A stretch of DNA of 8,805 nucleotides from NCBI GenBank assembly GCA_030039695.1, contig JASHVB010000473.1:1-8805 (forward strand), read 5' to 3'. The DNA is from Acetobacteraceae bacterium (lineage in GTDB: Bacteria > Pseudomonadota > Alphaproteobacteria > Acetobacterales > Acetobacteraceae). Below the pieces are notes generated by a model that saw only the letters and a list, made by a program, of their open reading frames with translations, ran no database searches and was not told the DNA's origin. A program made the position numbers and the translations under genes. This document shows positions 1 through 6,255 of the stretch, one piece after another; positions within the stretch are counted from its first letter, which is position 1, and each line of letters begins with the position of its first letter.

Positions 1-528
1 GCTGCGCCCGAGGCGGGGCAGCTTAAGGATCAGGATTTCCACTTCCAGCAGGCCAAGCATCGTGAAGACCAGCGTCACGGTCGCCATGCTAACGAAGTAC
101 TGCAGATGGCCCGTGACGACCTGTGCGAGCCAGGCCACAGAACGCATGTCGAGATGTTCGGTAACGATGTGGGCTGCGGGAATCCCGTGGCCCTCGAACC
201 ATTCCACGCGGCGGAGATAAATGTCCTGAAAGCGCCCCGCGTTGGCGATGACCCATTGGCCCACGCTGCTGAAACCCCAGAACATCAGCGCCACTACCGC
301 AACGATGATGAGCAGCACCGCGATGAGGGTGATGAGCAGCGCGAGCAGCGAGGGCAGCCGCTCCTGCAGACGCCGCTGCAAGGGCCACGCGATCGCGATA
401 ATGAAGAGCGCGAAGGTGGCCGGCACGAACACCACAGCTGCCTCACGCAGCGCGGCAAAGACGAGGATCGTGGCAATCACGCCGAGGAAGGTGCGAACCA
501 CCGAATCCTCAGAACGCTCCTCGTTCAC
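1..528 (-). CDS. AI-2E family transporter (PerM/UPF0118 type), N-terminal half, cut by window edge
   Basis: This is a polytopic inner-membrane protein. The AI-2E/PerM family includes exporters and Na+/H+ antiporters, and the substrate cannot be read from sequence. The visible 176 residues show a first hydrophobic block at about residues 12-48, a basic turn (QRRLQERLP, about 51-59), a second long hydrophobic block (about 60-95), a polar periplasmic-type stretch (about 97-140) and the start of a third membrane segment (about 144-168). This order of a membrane pair, a basic loop with an RRL..RLP motif and a soluble insert is typical of the family's N-terminal half. Full members are about 350 residues, so roughly half lies beyond base 1. 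The GTG start at 526-528 is chosen because GGGAG lies about 8 bases upstream and a stop codon (580-582) closes the frame a little further up. No neighbour suggests a specific substrate. Confidence 0.8.
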   Translation of the reverse strand, partial: MNEERSEDSVVRTFLGVIATILVFAALREAAVVFVPATFALFIIAIAWPLQRRLQERLPSLLALLITLIAVLLIIVAVVALMFWGFSSVGQWVIANAGRFQDIYLRRVEWFEGHGIPAAHIVTEHLDMRSVAWLAQVVTGHLQYFVSMATVTLVFTMLGLLEVEILILKLPRLGRS

Positions 529-1238
529 CGAGCGTCTCCCGTACCGGCGATTCCATGTGCGGATGCCCAGCCGCGCCTGTCAAGCGCTTCGCTTGAGCGG
601 ACCCGACGATCGTGGCATTGTGGCCGTGCATCGGGGCAGAGCGAAGCGTGTGGGTCGCTCGGGTATTTCGGCCTCTACGCAACGTCCTGTTACTCCTGTC
701 GGGAGTTGCGAGGCAACACGTTTCACATTAGCACGACAACGACATCGGCCACCCCGCCTTCCGTACGCATTCCGCGTGAGATTCTTTGCCGGTCGAAGCA
801 GGAAGGTATCGGCCAGATCTGATCCGATAGAGACGGCCAATCGACCTCGTATTCTTCATTATTCTGCCACAGACCCGGCAATGTGTTCACCAACCCTCCA
901 TCCGACAATGCAAGCAGGCGCTGCTGGTCTCATAGGCTGGCTGGTGGCGACTTATGCAATGTCTGCACGCTCGCACCGCTCGTATTACTGCAATCAGAGC
1001 AGCGAGACGGCAGAGCGAGAACCAGACCGCATGCCTCAGTCTTACGGGGCGAGCGGCGGTTCTTGCGAGACCCGCCGCGATTTCGCCAGCCAGACTCTGA
1101 AGTTATAGGCGAAAATGATAGTCTCCGCGCCCCAAACGGATTTGCTCCTCCCCAGCCCGATCGGGCGTGTGCGGTCGTTCAGATCGATATGCTCCTCGCA
1201 GTCAGACATTGCGGGATGTTCCGGCTGTGAAAGCAGAC
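529..1238. other. About 700-base stretch with no convincing gene
   Basis: Open frames cross this stretch on both strands, but none has a good ribosome binding site, a recognisable motif or protein-like composition. The plus-strand ones run antisense through the transporter gene. It should contain the promoter of the transporter gene. Two small symmetric elements are visible: a 7-bp stem with a 3-base loop at 580-596 (TCAAGCG/CGCTTGA), just upstream of the transporter start, and a 6-bp inverted repeat TATCGG...CCGATA at 807-829. Either could be a regulatory site, but nothing shows that they are. Confidence 0.5.
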
Positions 1239-1259
1239 GGCCCGCCTGTGGGGCGGGCC
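1239..1259 (-). terminator. GC-rich hairpin, likely terminator of the Pro/Gly-rich protein gene
   Basis: This is a perfect 8-bp inverted repeat (GGCCCGCC / GGCGGGCC, 1239-1246 and 1252-1259) with a 5-base loop. It lies about 20 bases beyond the stop codon of the minus-strand gene ending at 1280. On the minus strand the stem is followed by GTCTGCTTTC, a modest T-rich tail, so it is a plausible but not textbook intrinsic terminator. Confidence 0.6.
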
Positions 1260-1279
1260 CTCCTCATTGCGCACTCCGC

Positions 1280-1753
1280 TTACGGGCAAGAATCCCAGAA
1301 GCCGGTCGTGCGGCTTGGATTGGTGTAGTACCAGCACAGCCGCGGCGCCGGCGGAGGTGGAGCGAAGGCACCGGCTGCCGCGGCCGTGAGAAAGCCCACC
1401 GCGGCGCCAGCGGCGACCGCGGCTCCTGGACCCCACCAGTAACCTGCCGGGCGTCCCCAGCCCCAGCCGCCTCGCGGCGGGGGACCAGCAACCCAACCCC
1501 GCGGGCGCGGCGGCGGATGCCAGCCGCCAGCCCAAGGTCCCGGACCGGGGCGCCCGCCGGCACCCGGTCGCGGAGGGGGGCGCCCGCCAGGACCGCGGGG
1601 CGGGGGCCCCCCAGGCCCCGGTGCTTGCACCAGAATGAGGCCACTGGTGTTGGCGGCTGGAACGGCCGCGGCCTGCATCGCCTCCGACGGCGGGGGTGCC
1701 AAGGCCAGCAGGGCGATGGTGCTGAAGCTGGCGACAATCGTTCGTAGAAACAT
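1280..1753 (-). CDS. Small exported Pro/Gly-rich protein with a conserved aromatic/Cys C-terminus
   Basis: The protein has 157 residues. A classic Sec signal peptide (about residues 1-25, MFLRTIVASFSTIALLALA then PPPSEA) indicates export to the periplasm or surface. The mature part is a long low-complexity stretch of Pro, Gly, Arg and Trp (about residues 45-105, with PPPRGPGGRPPPRPG-like units). A hydrophobic Ala/Gly segment follows at about 108-130 (GAAVAAGAAVGFLTAAAAGAF), then the C-terminus CWYYTNPSRTTGFWDSCP. I recall similar CWYYTxPS...GFWDxCP tails on small uncharacterised proteins of Bradyrhizobium-like bacteria; the two cysteines could form a disulfide. The ATG start has GGAGG about 5 bases upstream. 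A strong hairpin follows the stop, so the gene is probably transcribed alone. Function is unknown. The very GC-biased codons open long false frames on both strands here, but the signal peptide, ribosome binding site and terminator single out this one. Confidence 0.75.
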   Translation of the reverse strand: MFLRTIVASFSTIALLALAPPPSEAMQAAAVPAANTSGLILVQAPGPGGPPPRGPGGRPPPRPGAGGRPGPGPWAGGWHPPPRPRGWVAGPPPRGGWGWGRPAGYWWGPGAAVAAGAAVGFLTAAAAGAFAPPPPAPRLCWYYTNPSRTTGFWDSCP

Positions 1754-1925
1754 TGTTCCTCCAAGGTTGGTCCACCGCGCTCCATGTGGTCGCTGCCGGT
1801 AGCAATGACCTATCGTGACTCCGGCTTGGTGAGCACCTCGGCCTCGGCCAGAAGACCGCGTGGTTCATCAACCAGATCATACGGGAGGTACGGGCGAGCC
1901 ATCAGTGGGATGACCGCTTGTAACC

Positions 1926-2456
1926 TCACCCCTCGTGTTGTGCCGAAATGGCTTCGGGGTTATCCGCCGCCTGAATTCCCTCGAGCGCTTTACGCAGCGC
2001 CTCCTCTTTCGTCTCATCGAATGAACTGCGCAGCACCTTGCCGCCTGAATTCTGCAATGCCCCTAGCACCTTGTCGGTGGTCATCTTGCGGATCAGCAGA
2101 AACAGCGCCGCGTTGCCAGACTGCAGCGTCTTGCCGGCCTCCTTCATAAACTCATCGTTGATGCCAACGTCCGTGAAGCTGCCGCTGAGGGCGCCCGAGG
2201 CTGCGCCGACCGCCGCGCCGACCAGCGGCATCATGAACAGAAGGCCGATCAGAGAACCCCAGAACAAGCCCGATACGGCTCCCGCCTTCACCGGCTGGTA
2301 CAGTTGGTTGAGCTTGACTTGACCCGCCGCGCACTTGGTTGCGATCACCGCATCGCCTAGTTCGACAAGATATTCCTTCTGCATGCTCAGCAAGGTTTGA
2401 CGAACCTCTTCGGCTTTCGCCTCGGTGGAGAACTCAATCACGAGCAGATCGGACAT
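1926..2456 (-). CDS. DUF1269 family membrane protein
   Basis: The protein has 176 residues and is probably anchored in the inner membrane. The N-terminal part (about residues 1-50, MSDLLVIEFSTEAKAEEVRQTL then a YLVELGDAVI segment) is an alpha/beta fold typical of DUF1269. It is followed by a Gly/Ala-rich hydrophobic hairpin (about 59-92, with SGLFWGSLIGLLFMMPLVGA) and a C-terminal soluble domain (about 93-176) with the family-like GINDEFMKEAGKTLQSGNAALFLL and SGGKVLRSSF stretches. The family's function is unknown. The open frame begins 8 codons further upstream, but the start at 2454-2456 is preferred because GGAGGG lies 6 bases before it and the family begins at MSDLLV. It lies about 170 bases upstream of the Pro/Gly-rich gene on the same strand, and no terminator is visible between them. 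Confidence 0.85.
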   Translation of the reverse strand: MSDLLVIEFSTEAKAEEVRQTLLSMQKEYLVELGDAVIATKCAAGQVKLNQLYQPVKAGAVSGLFWGSLIGLLFMMPLVGAAVGAASGALSGSFTDVGINDEFMKEAGKTLQSGNAALFLLIRKMTTDKVLGALQNSGGKVLRSSFDETKEEALRKALEGIQAADNPEAISAQHEG

Positions 2457-2510
2457 TGCATACCCTCCGGTGAAGGTCACGCGTTACACAGTGACGCCGC
2501 AAACTCGGTC

Positions 2511-2543
2511 CGATCTGCCGGCATGCGGGACGCCGGCAGATCG
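2511..2543 (-). terminator. Perfect 12-bp inverted repeat, likely terminator of the 116-residue exported protein gene
   Basis: CGATCTGCCGGC (2511-2522) and its exact reverse complement (2532-2543) enclose a 9-base loop. The repeat starts 14 bases past the stop of the minus-strand gene ending at 2557 and precedes the DUF1269 gene. It has no clear T-run on the minus strand (GACCGAGTTT follows), so a role as an operator for the DUF1269 gene is the alternative. Confidence 0.6.
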
Positions 2544-2556
2544 GCTATGGTCGATG

Positions 2557-2907
2557 TCAGGATGTGATTTCTAACGTTCGGGTATTGAACTCGATCGCCC
2601 GCATCTCGTTGGTGGGAAGCTGGACGATCGCGACACCGCGGCCAAAGTCGAGTGCAACGATCCTGTTGGCCGGGTATTTCAGCTTGATGCTGTTGAGCAG
2701 GATTGTCCGCAAGACCTCTGGGACGGTCTGACCGGGCTGCCTCAAGCGCGCTTCCACCTCAGCGCGCATTTGAGGGCTCAGTTCGGCGAGCTCAGCCTTT
2801 CCCAACGCCGACTGAAATCTCGCCGACGCCTGCGCATAGGCATGGTGTGACCCGGCCATCAGAATGGCCGAGCCAGCGATCACAAGGGTGCCAATCCGCA
2901 GCTGCAT
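2557..2907 (-). CDS. Small exported protein of unknown function
   Basis: The product has 116 residues from the preferred start. A signal peptide is clear: MQLR, then a hydrophobic core (about residues 5-19), then cleavage after AYA (residue 25). The mature part contains a helical, charged stretch (about 28-60, with SPQMRAEVEARLRQPGQTV) and a compact C-terminal part (about 61-116, with EVLRTILLNSIKLKYPANRIVALDFGRGVAIVQL) that looks like a small alpha/beta periplasmic domain. I do not recognise a named family; similar hypothetical proteins seem to occur in Bradyrhizobium-like genomes. The frame is open upstream to 2976, but the extra residues carry no signal and would bury the signal peptide, so the inner ATG (2905-2907) is chosen. 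The nearest GGAG is about 11 bases upstream, a rather long spacing. A perfect hairpin follows the stop. Confidence 0.7.
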   Translation of the reverse strand: MQLRIGTLVIAGSAILMAGSHHAYAQASARFQSALGKAELAELSPQMRAEVEARLRQPGQTVPEVLRTILLNSIKLKYPANRIVALDFGRGVAIVQLPTNEMRAIEFNTRTLEITS

Positions 2908-3245
2908 GTCGATTTCATCTCCATTTGGGCCATGACCAGCAGTCAGAAGCCGGCCCTGGGCCACCGCGACCGCCAAGTTCCGTGCTGCATCTCCCAGTGT
3001 AGCGGCTCTCTCTGCCTTAGGATTGGCCAGGCGTCCCAGTACATTGCTCTACGTCGCAAAAACATCATAAGTCATCTCCGTCATTTGAGGTGGCAACGCA
3101 TATAACTCGCTGCCTTCTCCCTACTTCGCAAACGACGGCATATTCCATTCATCTGCGACAGAGCTGACCCAGCAAAAGAGCATTATGCTAACCCGCAGGA
3201 AACGGGCAGGACGCACGAAATCAGCGACCCGCAGAGTGCGAACCT
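2908..3245. promoter_or_regulatory. Divergent intergenic region between the exported protein gene and the AraC-family regulator
   Basis: About 340 bases lie between two divergently transcribed genes, so both promoters should be here. The stretch 3040-3190 is clearly more AT-rich than its surroundings. It carries a near-identical direct repeat, CTAC(G/T)TCGCAAA, at 3049-3060 and 3121-3132. A loose sigma-70-like pair on the plus strand is TTGCTC (3044-3049) and ATAAGT (3067-3072) with 17 bases between, but I would not rely on it. Confidence 0.4.
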
Positions 3246-4328
3246 ATGATCCCCGGGGTGTTTGACACACGACCGTTGCCAGTGAGTGGCCAGTTCCAGG
3301 GCTGGCGTGCCTGGAATCTACCGTTGCTCGATGTAACGTCCCACGTCCCGACGAGGGTGGGATTTCCCGCGCAGAACCGGGTCTGGAAGCTTGACGACGG
3401 ACTCTTGGTCGCAACGGTCACGGTGCCGGCGGCGCGTACGGTGCGGTCGCCCCGACTGCTTCGACAGCTGCCCGTGGACCATTGGGTCGTCTCGCACATG
3501 CTTCGTGGCACGGCCTGGATGGAAACCCCGCGGGGACCGACCGAAGTTCAAGCTGGTCAGACCTTTATCTCGTCACTCGGCCAGACCTCGTCCAGCAAGC
3601 ACACGCAGATTGACCGCGTGGACCTGCTATTGTCGCGGGACACGTTTCACGACATCGCGCCGCTACTGGACGTAGTCACCGGTTCAGTTCTGGATTCGAC
3701 GCTCAGCCAGTTTCTAGCCGACTTCGTGGTGACTTTGGTTCGGCGGCTTCCGCGTCTGCCGGACAGCGACGCGCCCCTTCTGAGAGTGGCAGTTGGCAAA
3801 CTGATCGCGGCCTGCATCGCACCGTCGGCAGAGCGGCTCGACGCAGCACGGGAGTTCATTGACGTCGGCCGCCTGGAAAAGGTACGCCAGACAGTCCGCA
3901 GCCATCTGCAATCGCCGTTCCTGGGACCGCAGATGCTGTCCCGCAAGGTCGGGATGTCACGTTCCAACTTGTACCGGCTCTTGGCGAGCGAAGGTGGTGT
4001 GATGTCGTACATCCAACGGCGTCGGCTGGCGGAGGCACGCCGCCGGTTGTCCAACCGCAGGAACAGTCAGACCGTCACCTCGATGGCGCACGAGCTTGGC
4101 TTCGCTGATTTGTCAAGCTTCAGCCGGGCGTTTCGCGCCATGTTCGGTGTCAGCCCGGGTGAGATGCGGGCTGCCGCCACGGAACAAGGCGCGCCGTCAG
4201 CACGTTTGGCGCAAACCTATACCTGCCTTGCGGACCTGTTGCGCCACACAGCGCTGGGGCAGCCCACTTTCGCTGACCAAACGGTGAAATCGGCGGCGGC
4301 TGCACGAACTCGCGCGACCATCCACTGA
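3246..4328 (+). CDS. AraC family transcriptional regulator
   Basis: This is a 360-residue cytoplasmic DNA-binding regulator. Residues about 30-200 form the N-terminal ligand/effector domain of the AraC_binding_2/cupin-like type; the part around 80-130 (SHMLRGTAWMETPRG, then VQAGQTFIS and RVDLLLSRD) fits its beta-barrel. Residues about 206-310 are the two-helix-turn-helix AraC/XylS domain: the first HTH at about 226-249 (LGPQMLSRKVGMSRSNLYRLL) and the second at about 278-306, with the family signature AHELGFADLSSFSRAFRAMFGVSPGEMR. About 50 extra residues follow the HTH, an unusual tail. The start at 3246 has only a weak GAG-type ribosome binding site. The gene lies 350 bases upstream of an exported AstE/AspA-type hydrolase on the same strand, which makes that enzyme a candidate target. 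The effector is unknown. Confidence 0.9.
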   Translation: MIPGVFDTRPLPVSGQFQGWRAWNLPLLDVTSHVPTRVGFPAQNRVWKLDDGLLVATVTVPAARTVRSPRLLRQLPVDHWVVSHMLRGTAWMETPRGPTEVQAGQTFISSLGQTSSSKHTQIDRVDLLLSRDTFHDIAPLLDVVTGSVLDSTLSQFLADFVVTLVRRLPRLPDSDAPLLRVAVGKLIAACIAPSAERLDAAREFIDVGRLEKVRQTVRSHLQSPFLGPQMLSRKVGMSRSNLYRLLASEGGVMSYIQRRRLAEARRRLSNRRNSQTVTSMAHELGFADLSSFSRAFRAMFGVSPGEMRAAATEQGAPSARLAQTYTCLADLLRHTALGQPTFADQTVKSAAAARTRATIH

Positions 4329-4678
4329 TCACAGCTCTACACTCTGTGAGTGCTCTCGCAGTGTCGGCAGGCGAATCGTGCGCCTCGACAGCACTCGGTC
4401 ATTTCTGCATAGACAGAGCCCGTCGGAACGGGGCAAGGCACTGATCAACGTTTCGACACAGGGCGGAGTGTCAGCCCGCATCAAATCGCATCCTGCTTTG
4501 TCGAAGGATGCATAGTTTGATGCGCGCTGCACAACCAAGCACGACGCTTCCTTGGCGGCACACCATAGCTCCGACCGGCCTTCTAGCAACGTTGCGAATG
4601 TATAAGAGCTTCACGGACGTGACCAAACTGCCCACCATTTGGGTGATGGTATTCGGCTTGTGAGAGGCCATTTCAACA
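4329..4678. other. 350-base intergenic region between regulator and AstE-like gene
   Basis: No gene is supported here; open frames on the minus strand look like noise. The region holds a long nested inverted repeat (4477-4524, listed separately), a 10-base palindrome GCAACGTTGC (4586-4595), and a small inverted repeat ACCAT/ATGGT (4634-4650) 28 bases before the GTG start. The promoter and operator of the AstE-like gene should lie here. Confidence 0.5.
4477..4524. repeat. Nested inverted repeat (long hairpin) in the intergenic region
   Basis: An outer 9-bp stem (CGCATCAAA 4477-4485 with TTTGATGCG 4516-4524) encloses an inner 7-bp stem (GCATCCT 4488-4494 with AGGATGC 4505-4511) and a 10-base loop, so 16 base pairs form within 48 bases. 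Both stems use the same GCATC/GATGC core. It lies about 150 bases past the regulator's stop and 155 bases before the AstE-like start. No T-run follows on the plus strand, so an operator or mRNA structure is at least as likely as a terminator. Confidence 0.7.
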
Positions 4679-5881
4679 GTGTCAAACAAGATCGACCGCT
4701 GTGACTTCATGACCACCTCCATTGCCGGCGTCGGTGCGTCCGCCATCCTCACCAGCGAAGCCCGTGCGGCGACTTCACCAGGAGATACGGACACACACGC
4801 CACGGAGTCAGGAACCACTTGCACAGGCGAGGCAATTCGGGGAAAGAAGGTTGCCAGTCGGCTTAATGTCGCAGACCTCGAATCCGGCAAAAAACATTTT
4901 CTCTACTTTCGGGGCGTGGAGATGCCCGGCGGTCAGCATTGGCGTGTGTCTGTCGTCGTCGCTAAGGGCATCCAACCCGGAAAGCGGTTCACCCTGACAA
5001 GCGGCGTGCATGGCGATGAGATGAGTTCGATCCGGACAGTGCAGACCGTGATGGACCAACTGGATCCGACACAGATGTCCGGCACGGTTATGGCTGCGTT
5101 GGATATTGCGCGCCCTGCCCTGAAGAGCATGCAGCGCCGCTGGCCCTATTCTGGACGCGGCGTCGGTCTCATCGACATGAATCGCGAATGGCCCGGAAAC
5201 GAAAACGGCGCGAGCGCCACAAGCCGTCATGCCGGCCTAGTATTCAACCGGCTCTTGAAGGCAAACTCTGACCTTGCAATCGATTTCCATACTGGGACGA
5301 CCGGGCCTGAAACTGCCGCCTTAGTCATCGGCGATCGTAGCCTCCCCGACGTGAAAGCCATGACCGACCTCTATCGCGTCGGACAACCATGGGATGATCC
5401 AACCTATCCAGGTGTTCTGCACAATGCATTCATCGATGTCGGCATCCCATGCTTCACGCCCGAAGTCGGGGCCGCGAGCATCCTCGACCGGGATATGATC
5501 GCCCTGTTTGTGGAAGGCACACGGAATGTCGTGAAGCATTACAGGGTGATCGGCGGGTCGATCGGCCGCACTGCAGCGGATGCGGGCGCGCTCATCGGCA
5601 ACGGCGCATTTCCGATCATAGCGACGCACGGCGGGCTCGTCGAGTATTTGGTGAAGCTCGACGAGGGAGTCAAAGCCGGCCAGAAGATCACCGTGCAACG
5701 AAACATGTTCGGCGATGTAGTCGCAGAATACGCCAGCGGAGTGAACGGCAAGATGGCTGCCGATCGCACAGACGCCTCATCGGAGCCTGGCAACATATTG
5801 GCGTTTATCATGTTCACTCAGCCGAACTCGACCGCTCGGCATGACGTGCACCCCTATACCGAGAGCTCCTACCCCGGGTAA
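4679..5881 (+). CDS. Exported succinylglutamate desuccinylase/aspartoacylase (AstE/AspA) family hydrolase
   Basis: The product has 400 residues, is predicted to be exported, and is a zinc-dependent enzyme of the M14-like AstE/AspA group that cleaves amide bonds of N-acylated amino acids or related compounds. The substrate is not predictable. The N-terminus (about residues 1-31) resembles a Tat signal: DRCDFM, a hydrophobic stretch TTSIAGVGASAIL, then EARA. The core shows the family residues in order: zinc ligands H111 and E114 in SGVHGDEMSS; the substrate-binding DMNREWPG (166-173, like the family's DLNRxFPG); zinc ligand H204 in IDFHTGTTG; and the probable catalytic glutamate E262 in FTPEVGA. 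A C-terminal beta domain (about 300-385) contains GLVEYLVKLDEGVKAGQ, typical of deacylases with a barrel-sandwich end. The GTG start is favoured because an in-frame stop lies just upstream (4661-4663) and GAGAGG precedes it by 11 bases. An AraC regulator lies upstream. Confidence 0.88.
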   Translation: MSNKIDRCDFMTTSIAGVGASAILTSEARAATSPGDTDTHATESGTTCTGEAIRGKKVASRLNVADLESGKKHFLYFRGVEMPGGQHWRVSVVVAKGIQPGKRFTLTSGVHGDEMSSIRTVQTVMDQLDPTQMSGTVMAALDIARPALKSMQRRWPYSGRGVGLIDMNREWPGNENGASATSRHAGLVFNRLLKANSDLAIDFHTGTTGPETAALVIGDRSLPDVKAMTDLYRVGQPWDDPTYPGVLHNAFIDVGIPCFTPEVGAASILDRDMIALFVEGTRNVVKHYRVIGGSIGRTAADAGALIGNGAFPIIATHGGLVEYLVKLDEGVKAGQKITVQRNMFGDVVAEYASGVNGKMAADRTDASSEPGNILAFIMFTQPNSTARHDVHPYTESSYPG

Positions 5882-5888
5882 TGGCTCT

Positions 5889-5927
5889 GACGGTATCGCC
5901 GTCGGCCTTGGGATGCCTGAACCAGGC
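5889..5927. terminator. Two small hairpins between convergent genes, possible bidirectional terminator
   Basis: The 63 bases between the convergent AstE-like and LapA-domain genes hold two short stems: GACGG/CCGTC (5889-5903, 5 bp, 5-base loop) and GCCTG/CAGGC (5915-5927, 5 bp, 3-base loop). The second is followed by TTT on the plus strand. The position is right for termination from both sides, but the stems are weak. Confidence 0.35.
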
Positions 5928-5944
5928 TTTGCGAACAGGTTCGG

Positions 5945-6190
5945 CTACGACCTGTAATTGGGCGATGGTTTAACCGCTCCGCTGACGCCTTTCACAGATC
6001 GCCTGATCAACGCCCAGACGCTGCTGCCCGTTGCCATCCCAATGATGTAAACCGCGACAACAAGGAAGGCGAGAGGCAAGCGAATGCCGAACCAAAGGAA
6101 ATCGACGCTGACGATTTCCATGTTCTCGACCGCAAACACCAATGTGACTACAGTCAACAAACATATAATCGCCAGGTATAACGATCGCAT
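5945..6190 (-). CDS. LapA domain-containing (DUF1049) small membrane protein
   Basis: This 81-residue inner-membrane protein has two membrane segments: about residues 3-21 (SLYLAIICLLTVVTLVFAV) and about 38-62 (LPLAFLVVAVYIIGMATGSS). Between them is the short NMEIVSVDFLWFGIRL stretch, and a basic cytoplasmic tail ends the protein. This N-x-(E/Q)-x-V-x-V-x-F...PLA layout is typical of the LapA/DUF1049 family. In E. coli the relatives LapA/LapB act in lipopolysaccharide assembly control, but no lapB (TPR protein) gene is visible here, so that role should not be assumed. The ATG start has AAGGA about 8 bases upstream. It lies 66 bases downstream of the lipoprotein gene on the same strand, so the two may share a transcript. 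Confidence 0.85.
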   Translation of the reverse strand: MRSLYLAIICLLTVVTLVFAVENMEIVSVDFLWFGIRLPLAFLVVAVYIIGMATGSSVWALIRRSVKGVSGAVKPSPNYRS

Positions 6191-6255
6191 CGTGCTTTTC
6201 CTTGCTGCTGCAGAGCAGGGTTATATAAACGCCCGTCGCGGGTCCCACACGTTGG

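Noticed and set aside
106..1108. Two long plus-strand open frames (106-822 and 242-1108)
   Set aside because: They run antisense through the clearly membrane-protein-like transporter gene, have no ribosome binding site, and give His/Arg/Ser-rich sequence without motifs.
1115..1880. Long frames on both strands overlapping the Pro/Gly-rich gene (plus 1115-1747; minus 1179-1880 and 1264-1785)
   Set aside because: The extreme GC bias of the real gene removes stops from the other frames. Only 1280-1753 has a signal peptide, a good ribosome binding site and a following hairpin.
2457..2480. Upstream ATG start for the DUF1269 gene
   Set aside because: The extra 8 residues span the strong GGAGGG ribosome binding site of the inner ATG and do not match how the family begins.
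2908..2976. Upstream start for the small exported protein
   Set aside because: It would place 23 polar residues before a clean signal peptide. The inner ATG gives a standard signal sequence.
3085..3106. TTGAGG...TATAAC as a promoter for the AraC-type gene
   Set aside because: The two boxes are only 10 bases apart, too close for a sigma-70 promoter.
4340..4352. CACTC/GAGTG stem as terminator of the AraC-type gene
   Set aside because: It is only 5 bp with no T-run after it, too weak to call.
4471..4890. Minus-strand open frame of 139 codons
   Set aside because: It overlaps the start of the AstE-like gene antisense and shows no recognisable domain.
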